Counted from the first letter of the stretch, positions 23,568 through 36,170 are shown. The stretch is 64,000 bases of DNA from Morinoia aosen (GCA_030386875.1 CM059562.1:64354201-64418200), one strand, 5' to 3'. The notes: generated by a model from the sequence alone, not told the origin. A program made the numbers and translations.

Positions 23568-23818
23568 CTGCATTGTTAGAGATAAGTGAGAAAGCCGGAC
23601 TATAAAGCATGGAACATATAGTCCGAGAACCAGGGAAGTTTCATTTCTCACAGCCGCATGAAGCAAAGTGGAGATGCTGCTTAATATCTCTGCGCACGTG
23701 ACGATCACGATGAGGTACCTGGAGCTCTCTAAGTGAAGGTCTTCAAAATTCATCCAGCCCGTCCACTCAGCTAGGGCCGAACGTACACCATCTATGCAAT
23801 CCGGAGCTACCGTACCTA
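23568..23818 (-). CDS. candidate exon of a multi-pass membrane protein
   Basis: On the - strand an acceptor (AATAAATTCCAG) precedes 23818, and a donor (CAG then GTAAAA) follows 23568. The exon is 251 bases and only one frame is open through it (entry phase 1, exit phase 0). It encodes 83 residues starting GTVAPDCIDGVRSALAEWTG, with two hydrophobic segments: SSRYLIVIVTCAEILSSIS and, after a short RNET loop, SLVLGLYVPCFIVRLSHLSL. This layout resembles insect/crustacean four-helix membrane proteins, but I cannot name a family. Neighbouring exons are not identified with confidence. 25678-25830 on the same strand is a possible partner. Confidence 0.45.
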
Positions 23819-25183
23819 CTGGAATTTATTAAGAATAACAAGCTGTGCGGTACTACTGGTCTTTGACAGCCAATTACTACTGAGCACAGTGTAGTTGGCA
23901 TAATAATTGAACATTAAAGAAAAAGAAAGTGTTTGAAATTTATGTTCTTGCAGAGTAGGGTGAGCTCGATCGTCTGGACGCATGCGCCGACCGCGCTACC
24001 GCTTAGGGCAGGTGACTGCGCTCGATCAACCCCGTTATTATCGCTGCTCACAGGTTTACGAACTAGAACGAGTTTATGCACATCCATAGAAAGATTAGTT
24101 TACGATATAAGCTGTTTTCTTTCTTAATTGCTAACTCTGGGAATTTAAATACCATACATCAGAGACAAAAGAGCTCGCTGATGCAAAGCGACAGCACTTC
24201 TGATTGTGATATTTGCACTTCATTGAGCCGACCGCAGTAGGGGAATTTTCCTCACTCCAGCCTAGATGTTCATTAATCAACAGACATGAGAAAACGAACG
24301 CTTAACGGAAAACAGTTCATTAAGTAAATTTTACACACTGAATACCTTCTTTAGTCACAGCTAAGGTGTAGCTAAAGAGTTGTGTATGCAAAGGCAAAGG
24401 TGAGTTAATTTCAATGTGAGAGTATTTTTCTTCTGAATGATGCTTTGTCTCATGAACTGTGAAAATTGCTCATAAATTAATGATCTGCCGGCTTTTATTC
24501 CGGCAGATGAGGAAAACAATTTTTGGGGAAGAAGATTATGAAAATAATACGCTACTAACTAAGGGACTTTAAATTTGCTCCAGCCGATAAAGCATTCTGG
24601 TGAGATGTGGCTCCAATCCATTCCACACAGTCCTGGAAACGCTGTAATGTTCCAAAATTACAAGCATTTGGCTTGCAGCAGCATCGCAGCAGTGCCATGG
24701 TGGCACCGAGCGTTGGAGTCATCAGCTGTTCTTATGAAAATGACGCCGATGCGCAAGGCTCTAAAATGAACGGAGGTATTGAGCGATACGTCACTGCGAG
24801 ACCTCAAACATTTGAGCTATTCTAATTAAAGGGCAAGTCGTGCTGGACTATGATTGCCGCGGCTCCGTCTGAATCAGGACGCGTCACAACTTGGCCCATG
24901 AAGCTTTTTTTCTGCCTTCTTCTTCATCTCCTTGACATCATGGCGCGTGGTGCTTGAAGCCCTATTTGTTGAGTTCGTATGGACTAAAACTGTCCGATTG
25001 AGTCTTGGGCCACTTTATGGCTCCATGCATATTAATCGACCTCGTCCCAGCATCAAAAAGTAATAAATTGATGATAAGTTAGATACTTCTTTCGAGCAAT
25101 CAGGTGGTCTGACTTTGAACGTTCGCCTGACTTTTAAAATGATTCGTAGAGTTTAGATTTTTTCTCGCTCCCAGTGCATACTA

Positions 25184-25200
25184 TTATATATATATATTCC
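25184..25200. repeat. short TA microsatellite
   Basis: A run of TATATATATATA near 25184. A similar run occurs at about 43692-43712. Confidence 0.8.
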
Positions 25201-25677
25201 CCCACACGTTTTGTCGACAACTAAAATTATTTAATTACACAAACGAGGTTGAAATTTTAACCATTGTTTGGAGCAGATTTATATTGGCTGAAGTAAGGCA
25301 AGTTATTGATGTTCAACTTTAAGAATTCAAGCAGATTTCTTTTAGAACGGGCCTTTCTGGAGAAGTTCCGAATGAAAAGAATTATAACACTCCAGATGCC
25401 ACCGATGTATACTTCCGATTATAGGTCGATGCTCCCTTTGGCCTAGAGTGGGATAGTCATGCATAACCTTAAGCCTTCGGAGCCTAGACAAGCGACAGCT
25501 GTTTTTTCTTGATGCTGGGGTGACCTCAAAGCTTCTTGCTCATTGAGGGCACTTTGCCTTCCTATACGAGTTTAATTAATGAGGCTTTTCATCTTTCATG
25601 GCTTTCTGCCGTCACTTGCTTCGAATGGCGGCATGTTATGCAATAATGCGTAGGCATCAATGCATAGATTGTGTTAT

Positions 25678-25830
25678 TTATTTATCTGCACAGTTGAGTA
25701 TGTCAAAGATACACGTGCAGTCTCCAGCTAGCGCAAGCCAGCGGTGGAAGACGAAGCCCAAGAATAGTTTTTGCCATCCCAGCGCAGTCGTCAACTGAAT
25801 TCCAGAATGAGCTGCACTCTGCACATTCAC
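25678..25830 (-). CDS. weak candidate terminal exon, hydrophobic
   Basis: A strong acceptor (ACTTTTTTCATATACAG) precedes 25830. In phase 0 the frame runs 50 codons to TAA, starting VNVQSAAHSGIQLTTALGWQ and continuing KLFLGFVFHRWLALAGDC. A second frame over the same bases is also open and Cys-rich (ECAECSSFWNSVDDCAG), so the true reading is unclear. Confidence 0.22.
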   Translation of the reverse strand: MNVQSAAHSGIQLTTALGWQKLFLGFVFHRWLALAGDCTCIFDILNCADK

Positions 25831-26729
25831 CTGTATATGAAAAAAGTGTATACCCTAATGAAGCAACCATAAGACCTAAGACCCGCTCATATTTCAAGTT
25901 TGACGTCATAAATATGTATGACATTTCACAGCTCAGCTATGCGATTAAACCAATACCTGCGTGTCTGTGGTTACCACACCACGAAATTGTAGCAAGTCAT
26001 TCTCGGTTGCATCACGGCTGACCCGGTATGACGAAAACACGTCGTTCATGTATTGAATGGACTCGTGATTTTAGGATGTAATCAGTGAAATTGATTGTCT
26101 ACGTGGCTAGAGATTTCTAACTACGCTTCATCTACTTTTAGGCGCTCATCGTGTCTACTGTCGTTGGAAAACATGCATCACGTTTAATACGGGGTTGTAA
26201 AATTAGATGATAGCGTGATTCATGCAAACTTTGGTCTTCGAAAAGTAAATTACGTCGACAATATTCGTTCATTCATCATAGCCTTGGGATAATGCTAGAG
26301 AAGTCCAGGTTGTGCCCCGGGAATGACATGTAGGAGTTCTCGGGACCAGAAACCCTGTGCATAAAATTTATGAAGGTAAATAGTTTAAGAAATCTATCAT
26401 ACGGGATAATTAAAAATTATTAACTTCAAATTTACATTTGAGCTGACAGGAAATTGAGACTGTAGACGAATTTATTTCTTGAAATCCTATTTGAGAGCAT
26501 AAAAATAGAAATCCATGGCGTCACAAAATAAAGTGCGAATTAAATCAGTAACTGGAACAAATCGAAACCCTGATCGGCTACTGAACACAATGCATTCAGA
26601 TGAGTACTATTTAAGTCGGTAAACCAAAACAGCTCCTGAATATCAAAATATGCTAAGATCTTGAGACCATTCTGGGGAATCATAGAATTTATATGATTCA
26701 TAGAGTTTGCACGTGTAGATTATAAGTAG

Positions 26730-26910
26730 GATACACTCGGTCCTCGAGTTATAGATCATTTTTTGTGCGAACCTCAACTCATGCAAATTAGTCTTAGTCT
26801 CATTTATTAAACTGAACGATGCTAAGCTCAGGTTATGAACAACACAAGGATTAACTCGGCCTAATTTTATCTGAGCAAGTTGAGGTTCGCATAAGATGAT
26901 GCTGTAGGTC
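26730..26910. repeat. inverted repeat, about 45-bp arms
   Basis: TGTGCGAACCTCAACTCATG near 26766 is mirrored by the block read inward from about 26898 (TATGCGAACCTCAACTTGCT). Both continue towards CAAATTAG/AAAATTAG, with about 60 bases between the arms. It is probably a small MITE. The long - strand frame over it (26643-26927) is a by-product. Confidence 0.65.
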
Positions 26911-28152
26911 TGACGTCCATAGAACACATTTGAAGTTTATTGCCTTCTTAAATGCTGCCTTTGCGTTACTGTAGCGGGCGGGTTTGCGACCGCCTGTTAC
27001 AGAGGCTCTAAAAACCTTGAGCAGGTTGATACAATAAACACAAGCACGAGTTTTGAAGCTGTTTTAACCAACCAGAGGTCTTTTCAGACTGAATATACGT
27101 GAATTATTTGAATCGAAAGAGATTGATTGGAATGTATGAGGTAGAAATCTTATGCTTAAACTACGATCACATTGAGTGGTTCTGAAATATGAATTATTTT
27201 ATCCCCTTGTTCTGAACATAGTCATATTCTCTAATAATAATAATAAAAAATTATACAAACATTAGGTGTCTGTAATTGCCAGGATAAAAAGTAATGAATT
27301 CGTCGTGCGGAAAAATTGTTTACCAGTCAAAATACATGAGAAATTATATTAGAATTAAAATTTTATTTAATTAACATTAATATAAAAGCTATTAATTCGT
27401 TTCAAAACTCTGAAAGAATGCACAAGAGCCCTGGTCATCCTCATTCTTTTTCGCTAGGCTTGTGGTGATGCTGTATTATCGAGAAGTTTACGGGCATTGT
27501 TCAAAAATTTATGCTGTGAAATTTGTTTAGCTTAGTTTGTTCATTAGCTTAGTTTTAGTTTAGTTCAGTTAAGTGCAGTTTCGTAGCTTCGATACTTCCA
27601 AACTGTTTAGTTAGAGCAGGTATCTCTGACGACACGAAGGTTCCGCTAGCCTTGCTGTAATAAGGGCCCATAGCCAGTGAAGTAGGTAAATGTGACTGTA
27701 TTCCTTTTTTAGCGCAATAAAATACGTACCAAATAAGAAAGAAAATTGCAGAGAGGGAAAAAATGTTAAGGAAATACGTGCAACACAAATAAGCAAATGA
27801 GATAAAACCCTCAATAGCGTAGCCTCATATTTAGAGGAAAATAAAAACAAATTATTTAAATTCATTGTAGGGTATTTGATTCCTGGCCAGCGCTAGGCAG
27901 CCAACCCATGACTCCCAAACGAGCAGTTATATAAAAAATTCATTTTTGCTAAAACACTGAATTTGAACAAGGAACATAAACGTTTAAAACACTTCAAGTG
28001 CTAACATTATCACCAGGAGAGGAAAGTATATCAGAGTCAAACTATAATTGGAATTGACTTTCTGACTGGTGAATTACACTACGATGCGATGCGAGAGAAG
28101 CTTGTACTCGCATCTCCAGCTGTTGAAGGCAGTTTTGGGGTCGTGTCAGGGG
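26911..28152. other. intergenic stretch, no gene supported
   Basis: Overlapping - strand frames at 27555-27865 show no domain. At 27528-27580 there are several irregular TTTAG/TTAGT words. Confidence 0.4.
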
Positions 28153-28318
28153 AGACTGCTTGCATGAACGCTATCGTCATTCAGCAAGAAAGTTTTTTGA
28201 TCTAAAAAAAATAGCTGTAAGCAAGAACGCTATCGTTATTCAGCACAAAATTTCTTTGACACAAAACAGAATAACTGTAGCAAGAACGATATCGTCATTT
28301 AGCGCGAAAGTTGTTTCG
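28153..28318 (+). repeat. three tandem copies of a unit near 60 bp
   Basis: GAACGCTATCGTCATTCAGC (28166), AAGAACGCTATCGTTATTCAGC (28223) and AAGAACGATATCGTCATTTAGC (28282) each lead into a GAAAGTTTTTTG/AAAATTTCTTTG block and an AATAGCTGTA/AATAACTGTA end. Confidence 0.85.
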
Positions 28319-29126
28319 AGTGAGTTTCCAGTGTCCTTCCTAGAAATTTTAATCCTTCCCTAAACTTGGTAATAAATTTTCTGAAAGTACATTCAAGTCC
28401 ACTAATAGTGTAAAATAATATATTTTTTAACCCTTTTTCGAATTTTTTAATCTAGTGGTCAGGTTTGTTTTTCCGAGCTGCAGAAACGCTAGAAGTGCTA
28501 GAAAGTTAAATGTTGTTGTGGAAGCAGAAGAGAATAAAAGAATTTCTCTCGTTCCTCTACGCACGTCGACACACTTTAGTGCCTCTTACGACACCCAAGA
28601 CGCACAGTTTGCCTCGTGACAGAAAGGGGTGGGAGCTCAACCGAGAAGTTCGCTGCAAGCAAATTTTGATGGCTCGCGTCTTGTCGTATTGCTCAACGTG
28701 CTAACACTTGCTTTCATCGTATGGTCCAACATGAACAATCTTTGGTCAAATGTTTCCTCCTCGAAGCTTGTATTGAAAATTGGAATTCAATTTTCAATTT
28801 ATTTCTATGTGGATTTCATTGGTGGTATTGAAAACAAGGTTTTATTGAATTGAAATTACACAATTTAACACACTAAATATCCGAATACAGAGATCTTCTC
28901 ATAAATTGTCTAAGCGAATACCTACACTCAATTTTAAGCAAAACCCCAAAAAATGAGTAAAAATTTCATAAAAATCGCTAAAACCTGTTGATGAACTCAG
29001 GCATGAACGGTTCTGTTTTCTTGTCTTCACGTTGAGGAGGCACACCGGGCGCACAAGCATGCATCATTTCTGGTTTGCCCGTCTCTTACATTGTCTTCCG
29101 TACGGTATTATAGACTGTCTCTGCAG
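28319..29126. other. no gene supported
   Basis: Short open frames at 28510-28853 have no recognisable domain or paired splice sites. Confidence 0.4.
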
Positions 29127-29430
29127 GCTTTTGGCCGACCGGAGCCGGCCTGCGTGCGCCACCCTTTACAAGGACTCGGGCGTAGCCTCGCCGAAGGAGT
29201 CACGATGTTGCACTTTTTCTCCGCCATCTTCGGGTTATAATAAAGGAGACTCTCGAGGATTCTCTGCCAAGATGGACTGGAGGACCCTCAACTCTGGGAT
29301 AATGCAGTACTCTTTCTCAAGACTTGCCGCGCTTCACTTTTTAGAGCTGAAAAGTGTGCTGGCCCATGAGACCGGCTCTAATATGAAGAGTTTGGTAACT
29401 TGGATAAAAAGATACGGGACTCCATTGTAA
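29127..29430 (+). CDS. candidate terminal exon of an unrecognised gene
   Basis: A good acceptor (GACTGTCTCTGCAG) precedes 29127, and the frame then runs about 100 codons to TAA. The segment is GC-richer than its surroundings. Its translation begins LLADRSRPACATLYKDSG and goes on to a Cys pair (SRCCTFSPPSSGY), then a helical-looking region (SFSRLAALHFLELKSVLAHE) ending IKRYGTPL. The Cys-containing part vaguely recalls a PAN/apple or lectin-type module, but I cannot assign it. An internal ATG (KMDWRTLN) would allow other models. Confidence 0.33.
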
Positions 29431-30965
29431 CCATTCTCCTCGTTGAACTTCGAGTCATTTTGAAAGTCGTGTACATTTATTAATGGGGATGTGTTTTACT
29501 TTATACCTGTCATTGACTCGCAAAGTTATAGCCCATTTTGCTGAGACGGTTCTGCTTTACTGTTCATTTTCAGCCGCCCTCAAGCCTCGCAAAAATAAAA
29601 AGCTTGTAACATTACACTGGTTAGAAAACTCCTAGTATTTTCGCATGCTATTTATTACATAACTGCTGAGCGTTTGCAATTATATTACTCGATTTCTTAG
29701 CATTTTGTTTACCAATGAATTAAATTTTTCCAAGAACGATGTCGGATCATCATCACCAAAATCATTAACTCATGTGAACTTCACTGCCTAATGCCGCTCG
29801 TTTTGATCTTCCAAAAATTTGTTTACTGAGGTTCGTGTTTTGTCTGCTTGTAACTGTGTTCATCGAAACAATTCGCTTTCGGAAGCTGGGAAGCAAATTT
29901 ATCCTTATCTTCAAAGAAACTCTCATTGATGTAAAGTGCCAAAAACTGGCACTGAAGCTACGTTCTTAAAAACTCAGCAAACTCCCAAAATCAGGTAACT
30001 GCATTCCAGTCCAGAGATAAGCTAGGGACTCAGCTGCTCACTGTGGAATCGATGGGTGCGGTGAAATTTTTAGGAACTTCTTATTATTTTTTGTTACGTT
30101 AGTTTTGTTAGTATTATTTTTTTGCTGTACACTGCATGATCATTATTCTCTCCTAAAAAACAGCAAGACAGCAAGTTCTGATTTACTGTCCTTCCAACAA
30201 ATATTCAATGTTCAAATAACTAAAAAACAAAAATTGACGCTAAGACTCTTTCACTCTTGGACCTATTTTTATCTAATGAAGAATTATCAAGTTGTAAAAT
30301 AGTATATGCTTGTCATTAAAATACAGCAGCTTAGTATTTAGTACATCAAATGAAATACATTCCTCTAAGATTTGCAGCCCTCGAAGCAAAACGTAACCCT
30401 TCTACGAACTCAGTGACGAACAATTTAGAATTTTATTTTGTTCCACAAATGTTTCCTAGAGCAGAAACATTTCACGTCTATTTTGCGTCGAATTCAACTT
30501 TGCGCTAGCTACAAGTCGAGACAAACATGGTTAATAATTGACCACCATTGTTTCTCTCCATATATTAAAAAACTCAAGTACAGCATTCATTACTAGATCT
30601 GGTAAAATTGATTAATCACACGGGTTATATCCTCCGGTTTACCAGCAGTTTCAATTGGTCTACTTATAGTGATTGTTACACTCAAAATTTTAGCTAGGCG
30701 AGGCATAACGAAGAGCTAAATGCGTGGGCGAATATCGAAACTTAAGGATACTGATAAAGTCATTTTCATAGAGCACCACACAAGCAATAGATAGGCAAAA
30801 AATGTCATTCGGTAGAGCACAAGTGAGGATGTTTGCGGAGGCGTGCGACGAGAGGGAGAGTGAGTCTTGATTCTAGTTGCAGGGGATGACACCGAGCCTT
30901 GAGCGATGTGTCTCCTCGTCATCAATCACATGTGTAATCCCATTAGAAGGTGAAGGGTATCATAC
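29431..30965. other. no gene supported
   Basis: AT-rich, with one short + strand frame at 30105-30302 and one - strand frame at 30716-30925. No domains or paired splice signals seen. Confidence 0.4.
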
Positions 30966-31115
30966 CTGACACTTCGGTGTTAAATCCTTGAGCTTCTTCA
31001 AAAGGATACACGCTTTCAATAGCCGAGCAGCGTCTGGCTCTGGCTGCTAATTCCATTTCTTTCTGCCCATAATAGCTTGATTTCAATGCGCCATTGCATG
31101 GGCACTCGTTCGATG
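30966..31115 (-). CDS. candidate exon, possibly downstream of 31492-31750
   Basis: On the - strand it is bounded by an acceptor (TTTCTGCACCAG) and a donor (GTGTCAG then GTATGA); the length is 150 bases. One frame (phase 1-1) reads SNECPCNGALKSSYYGQKEM followed by ELAARARRCSAIESVYPFEE. The alternative frame, which would follow in phase from 31492-31750, reads IERVPMQWRIEIKLLWAERN and stops after LLGY. Both look plausible, so the splice model is unresolved. Confidence 0.3.
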
Positions 31116-31491
31116 CTGGTGCAGAAACTCGAGTCACGCACCAATCATCAACTCTTGGATGTCACTCGCTCATTCCGCGTGGTTTTCGAGAGCGGAAACT
31201 AAAGCCACAGCAGCCGCATAAAATATCAAATAAAACATATGTTTCTAGCTCGAGCTTAGAGCTGAAAAATGCACAGGTGAAAGTTATGCAAAATTTTGAT
31301 AGACTTACTGATAATAAAAAATACTTTCAATACTTCTGTTTTCGATCGATACTTCCAACTGGAAATAGAATGATGCGTTTCAGGTCAGTTGTTCTCAGCA
31401 GTCTCCTTCGTTCATTATTCTATTATACATCGAGGCCGTAAAAACGTGTTCTAATCGCTTCACCAGCAGCCCGGTTAATGAACCTTATTAC

Positions 31492-31750
31492 CGTCTGAGA
31501 AAGGCCTTCAGCAAAGCAGTCTCATTATCATATCTCTGTAAAATGCTAACATTAAGACAATGCCCAGCGCAGGCGAAGAGCCTCGGACACTCGAGCATCA
31601 GTGAGTCTGATTCATAGGAGGCTTGCATCGTCCAGTATATGAGCGGAATGTCTATTTCCAGGCAATGGCATCTGTCCTTTATTTTTCTGGTATCCTTTAA
31701 GGAAGTGTGGAGAGCATCTTCGGCTTCGTCCTCATTTTGACGCTCACTGA
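31492..31750 (-). CDS. candidate internal exon, unrecognised
   Basis: The acceptor GTGGTTTTCAG precedes 31750 and the donor GACG/GTAATA follows 31492. The exon is 259 bases and only one frame is open (entry phase 1, exit phase 2). The product begins SERQNEDEAEDALHTSLKD and includes two Cys groups (RCHCLEID and LECPRLFACAGHCLNVS). It ends NETALLKAFLRR. The Cys spacing is compatible with an extracellular module, but no family is recognised. It lies 376 bases upstream (on this strand) of 30966-31115. Confidence 0.35.
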
Positions 31751-31767
31751 CTGAAAACCACAGTGTA

Positions 31768-31880
31768 TACAACTGCACTTGCACAGCATGTAAACAACTC
31801 TAACTGCACTGCATGCAAACAATTGTAACTGCACTGCGTGTAAAAATTGCAACAACTGCTTGTAAACAACACAATTTCAA
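31768..31880 (+). repeat. three to four tandem copies of a unit near 33 bp
   Basis: AACTGCACTTGCACAGCATG, CTAACTGCACTGCATGCAAA and GTAACTGCACTGCGTGTAAA follow one another, ending with a partial AACAACTGCTTGTAAAC. Confidence 0.8.
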
Positions 31881-33659
31881 TTTAGGAGTTATTGGTCCAC
31901 TTCTCAACTATATAAATGCCGTTAAGACGCGGTAAATGGCTAGCACTATTATGAAGTCACTCTACTGTTTTTATCAAGTCCAGTGAACTTCGATCTAATT
32001 TTGAGATGATGAGCTTGATGAGATTTTTTTTAGCTTAACATAGGGTGTTGATAAGCAATTTTTCGCTGCGGCTTCAAACATTTCCGCTAGCGAGGTGAGA
32101 AACTATTGCCAATGCCAGCTTTTAGCCTGAAAACACTTTCCAATGTTTGACAGACGCCAGTTGTAGACATTTTACGCTTTCAATAACCAATGATTAAAAC
32201 TGGTCACTTTTGAAACATATGGGATTATTTCTTTGTGTTTACTGTGTAGACTCTGTAATAGTTGAACAATACATCAGAAGAAGAGGTATCTCAGCCTCTT
32301 TGATTCCTCTTCACTATAGTTCAATCATTGACACTCAGGCGCAAGGCCTAATAGTTTCTACTCCGAACTGTAATGGGGAAATCGCTAAGAAAAGCCAAGA
32401 CCCGAGAGAATATAAAGGTGTGCTCGAACAATTTGGTCTAAAATTACAAATACTGGCAGCCCATTTTGTCACCAAGAAAAGTGCGATACAGGAAAACAAA
32501 ATTAACACAATAACTATGGGTTAGAAACTGAAGAATTTTCAGAGAGGCTTTCAGAATTTCGTATGTCATCCTTTGGCTAAGTTAAACGGCCATTGGTTAG
32601 GACATGTTCAAATACATATGAGCAACATTTACCAACAAAATTTTGAAATTGTCCCAGCGTAGAGCTTTTTCATAATTTTACTGTGAAATCATATTTCTGC
32701 TTCTAACTTTCGTTAGTGATCCCACGATTTAAACAAGACTACCTGAATTTATTTCAATGTATCCCAATACTTACATTCAACTCTTCATTTTAGTTAAGTG
32801 GAAAATGAATCCTGAAATCAACTTCTATTAGCTGGTAACTTCCTCAGTACTATATTTTACTAATAAATCTGTACGTACAGCATTGTAGTACTCACATGTC
32901 TGTGCAAGAACTGCTATATTGCTTCAGGACTTCCCACAGGTGAAATGAGTCACCAGAGCTTCTGAGTGAGCGCAGTACAGTGTAAACTTTAATGATAAAT
33001 CATGAACTATGAAATAAATAGAAATGGAGCTCCATCAAACTTGAGGCTGCTCGATAATTCCGCATGTTAGGGAGTTAATTGAGCTACAAAGCAGAAGAGC
33101 TAAAAGGATAAGGGTTGAAATGCAAATACAGCACGAAACCAAACATCTTCAGATCCTAGACAAGTTAAACAAATTGGTTACAGGCATTTCAGCCCATGTA
33201 ATTCTAAAGTATTTGCGACATTCCATGCAAATCAGTAAAAATGCATACATTCAGTCTGTGTGTCCTCTCCTTCTGATGATCGGGTCGAAACAAAAAGTTA
33301 CTCCTGAGTATTGTTAGTCAAAATCACGGGTTCACAAAAGCTACTGAGGGTATTCGACACAAAGCTAGCACACAAGAAAAACATTTTTAAGTATCTTTAC
33401 ATTAATTTCAAAGCTGCAAATCATGATTTCTCTAACTTACTGTGAACGCAAAATATTTGAAAAGTTCGAGTAGAGATAGAAAAAAATAAATGGATGTAAA
33501 TATTTTCACATATTCTGTATAAAGAAGCAAATTCCACCATTTCCAGACTCAATTATTGCAATTTCTGTGCGACCCGAGACATATGAAGCATTAGAATTAA
33601 AATTGTTATTACCTCGTGGCAGCTAAGATTTATTTTTCATTACCTTCGGTAGCTCATAA
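31881..33659. other. no gene supported
   Basis: A 104-residue frame at 32210-32524 begins at ATG but has no recognisable domain and no splice context. The rest is AT-rich. Confidence 0.4.
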
Positions 33660-33990
33660 GCTCGCTACCAATTCCAGCAGATGACATAGAGGAAAGCATT
33701 GCCCGGATCCAGGCCAACGGTAGATTAGGGCCGTTTGTTAGCTGCGAGGTGAAGGATGAGTGCGAGACTGTGGTTATTAAAGGCGGGATTAACGACCGCA
33801 GCATGCAGACTCCCGCATTAGTGCGCTCGATTGAATAGCAAGAAGGTGCAGAAGAGCGCAGATTAGAATCTCTTCCTGTCCTACCGCTGGTGAGGCACAC
33901 AATGGACAGGAACGGAGCGTTACACCTTCACATGCATGTTTACGCATCGAACTACAGACACAAAATGCTGTCACTCTTCCCTCATTGCTG
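33660..33990. other. GC-richer locus open on both strands, possible exon or coding fossil
   Basis: On the + strand one frame from about 33660 reads IPADDIEESIARIQANGRLG and on to VSCEVKDECETVVIKGGIND. It meets a single TAG (33837), then stays open to 33990. On the - strand 33640-33900 is open, with a possible acceptor (TGCCTCACCAG) and donor (CGAAG/GTAATG), and holds GVCMLRSLIPPLITTVSHSS. The + reading has the more protein-like composition. The stop suggests a pseudogene or an exon ending earlier. No family recognised. Confidence 0.25.
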
Positions 33991-34779
33991 AGTCTTCAAG
34001 ATTGAAATGCCTTCCTTCTGCTCAATGTTTTATAAAGGGAGCCCCGCATGAACAAATTGCTTGGGAGTTTACTCAGCAAATCAGCGCATTAAATTAAGAG
34101 CACTGGCCTTTCCGTACATCCGTTAATTAAGTTGTGGAACAGAACCAACGTGGCATATGTTATATTGTAACTAGTCGAAATTAAATCAAGGGGCGTTTCA
34201 AGTTTAACTGTTGGATGGAGGAATTCATGAAAAAGTAAAATTTATTAGCATTCATTCCTTCCAAATTTGTTTTCATGCCTGTACATTCTAAAATCACTGA
34301 GTTAACTTGATTCCTTGTTAACTGATATAACAGAATCACAACGCGACATTCAGTCATCATGAGCACTTCAGACTCTAATTCGCCTTAAACTAATCTCGTG
34401 AAACTAAATGTTTTCATCTCTCTTTAAAGAAAATTTAATCTCATAAATTAGTAGAGCTAATAGTGGTATAATCCTAAAAAATCCAAAAATCTTTTTTAAG
34501 ACAAGTCGAAAGAGAATAGATTGAACGTCACCTTTCAATCTTAAATTGTTACAAACTTCATTAAACCGTCCAATTCGCGAAAAGTTATAATACTGAACTC
34601 ACAAGATGAGTGGAAAATGAAATTCTTTGAATTCCGAAATTTTTTCTTCAAGTTCTTCAGCGTTTTACTTTACTTTAGAACTATTCTCGAAATAAATTCT
34701 TCTGATTTATGATTTCAAATGGAAGGCTAAAAAATCTTCACATTCAGAGACCAAGATCAGTGAATTTAATCTTTCAGCA

Positions 34780-35045
34780 GCCACAGCTGCCAAAATATAC
34801 GTCGTGGATAAGCCGCAGCTGCCAACAATTATTACGGTGCCCAAGATACGCCACAGATGCCGACCATTACGCGGTTATAGATAAACTACGGCTGACAATA
34901 GTTACGGAGTCATGGATATGCCACGGCTGCCAACCATTACAGAGTGTTGGGGACACTACTGCTGACAACAGTTACAGAGTCCTGGATAAGCCAAGGCTAC
35001 CAACAAGTACGCAGCCGTGGATATGCCACGGCTGCCACTCGAGTA
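34780..35045 (+). repeat. degenerate tandem repeat, unit about 36-39 bp, about seven copies
   Basis: The words GGATATGCCACGGCTGCCAA, GGATAAGCCRCAGCTGCC, AGATACGCCACAGATGCCGA and GATAAACTACGGCTGACAAT recur with ATTACGGAG/AGTTACAGAG spacers. The open frames at 34709-35162 lie across this repeat and are not called. Confidence 0.85.
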
Positions 35046-36170
35046 CACACGTGCCGCCTGAGACGCTCATGTGTCTGTGTACGAATGCAGCACGCCGCAG
35101 GGCACATGCCCTCTACAAAGGACACTGAGCTATTCTCGAGCTATAAAGACGATGTGAAGTAGGCTCTCCAAGTCGAAACTTTGGACATGGGACTGTTTGT
35201 ATATGTCCTGCATCACAGCTCCCTGCACCATTGACCCTTCATGCAGAAGGAAGAAATGGCGTTCCGTGTCCAGTGCTCTGTACTGATGGCCTTCGTGTTC
35301 AGAGCGTATCTGATGTCAGAAACGGAGCGTTGAATTATGTTCTCTATTATTGCTTCTAGGCTGTTCTGGCTGGATTGGAAGGGAGATATTGTGAAAACTC
35401 GCCTAGTTGATTTTTTCTATGAAATTCACTCACGCAGGTGAATGTGTGGGCCGATGCCGAAGGAAAAACTGCTAATGCACCAAGTTCCTCTAGTGCGATT
35501 AATCTGAAGAAGCCTGGACTGAATTCGAATGAAATTTGATTGCCTTTCTGCCTTGAACGAGATGCCAATTTGATATACAAGCAGGAATACGGAAAAATGC
35601 ATGCCGATCTACAAATCGTTTGATCGAACAAAATAGAATACCATTTTGTCCTGTTTAAGCATGTTAATGCCAATTTTTTATAAATATGCCCTTTGTCATT
35701 GCAAGGAGTAAATATGCGCCACTGAAACATAATTCGAGTGTAGTAGGAGGTTACAACGTTTGTTATGAGCACTACGTTTGGAGGAAAAAATATCGGTCTA
35801 TTCTGAGTGCAAATAAGAAATTGTTAACATAAAATCGGTAAAAAATTTTACCTTGCATTTAACAATCAACTTAGACCAATGGCAAGCCGTTAACATATCA
35901 CACAAAAAACAACTCTTATGATAAAAAAACGCTCCTGAAAATCCAATCGAGGTTAGCAATGCAGTTTCCTCACTCACCGACTCATAACTGTCGGCTAAGA
36001 GCTCTGCCCGGGCGGCAGCGCTAGGTGTCAAATACAGATTTCGCAGACATCTGCGGGTAGCTCACACTCGTCTCACCTCGTCCTCGAGGACTCATCTGAT
36101 TTCACGCGCAGGTTTCGGTTGCATCGGGGAAAAGCCGTCGCGATTTACGCCCCGCTCGTTTGTGTCATTT
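35046..36170. other. no gene supported
   Basis: - strand frames at 35356-35772 and 35798-36031 lack recognisable domains. The sequence becomes GC-richer from 35940 towards the minisatellite. Confidence 0.4.

Noticed and set aside
24482..24507. Hairpin ATCTGCCGG..CCGGCAGAT
   Set aside because: A single 9-bp stem with an 8-base loop and no context; possible by chance in 64 kb.
27528..27580. TTTAG/TTAGT words as an interstitial telomere repeat
   Set aside because: Irregular, few copies, not the arthropod TTAGG repeat in register.
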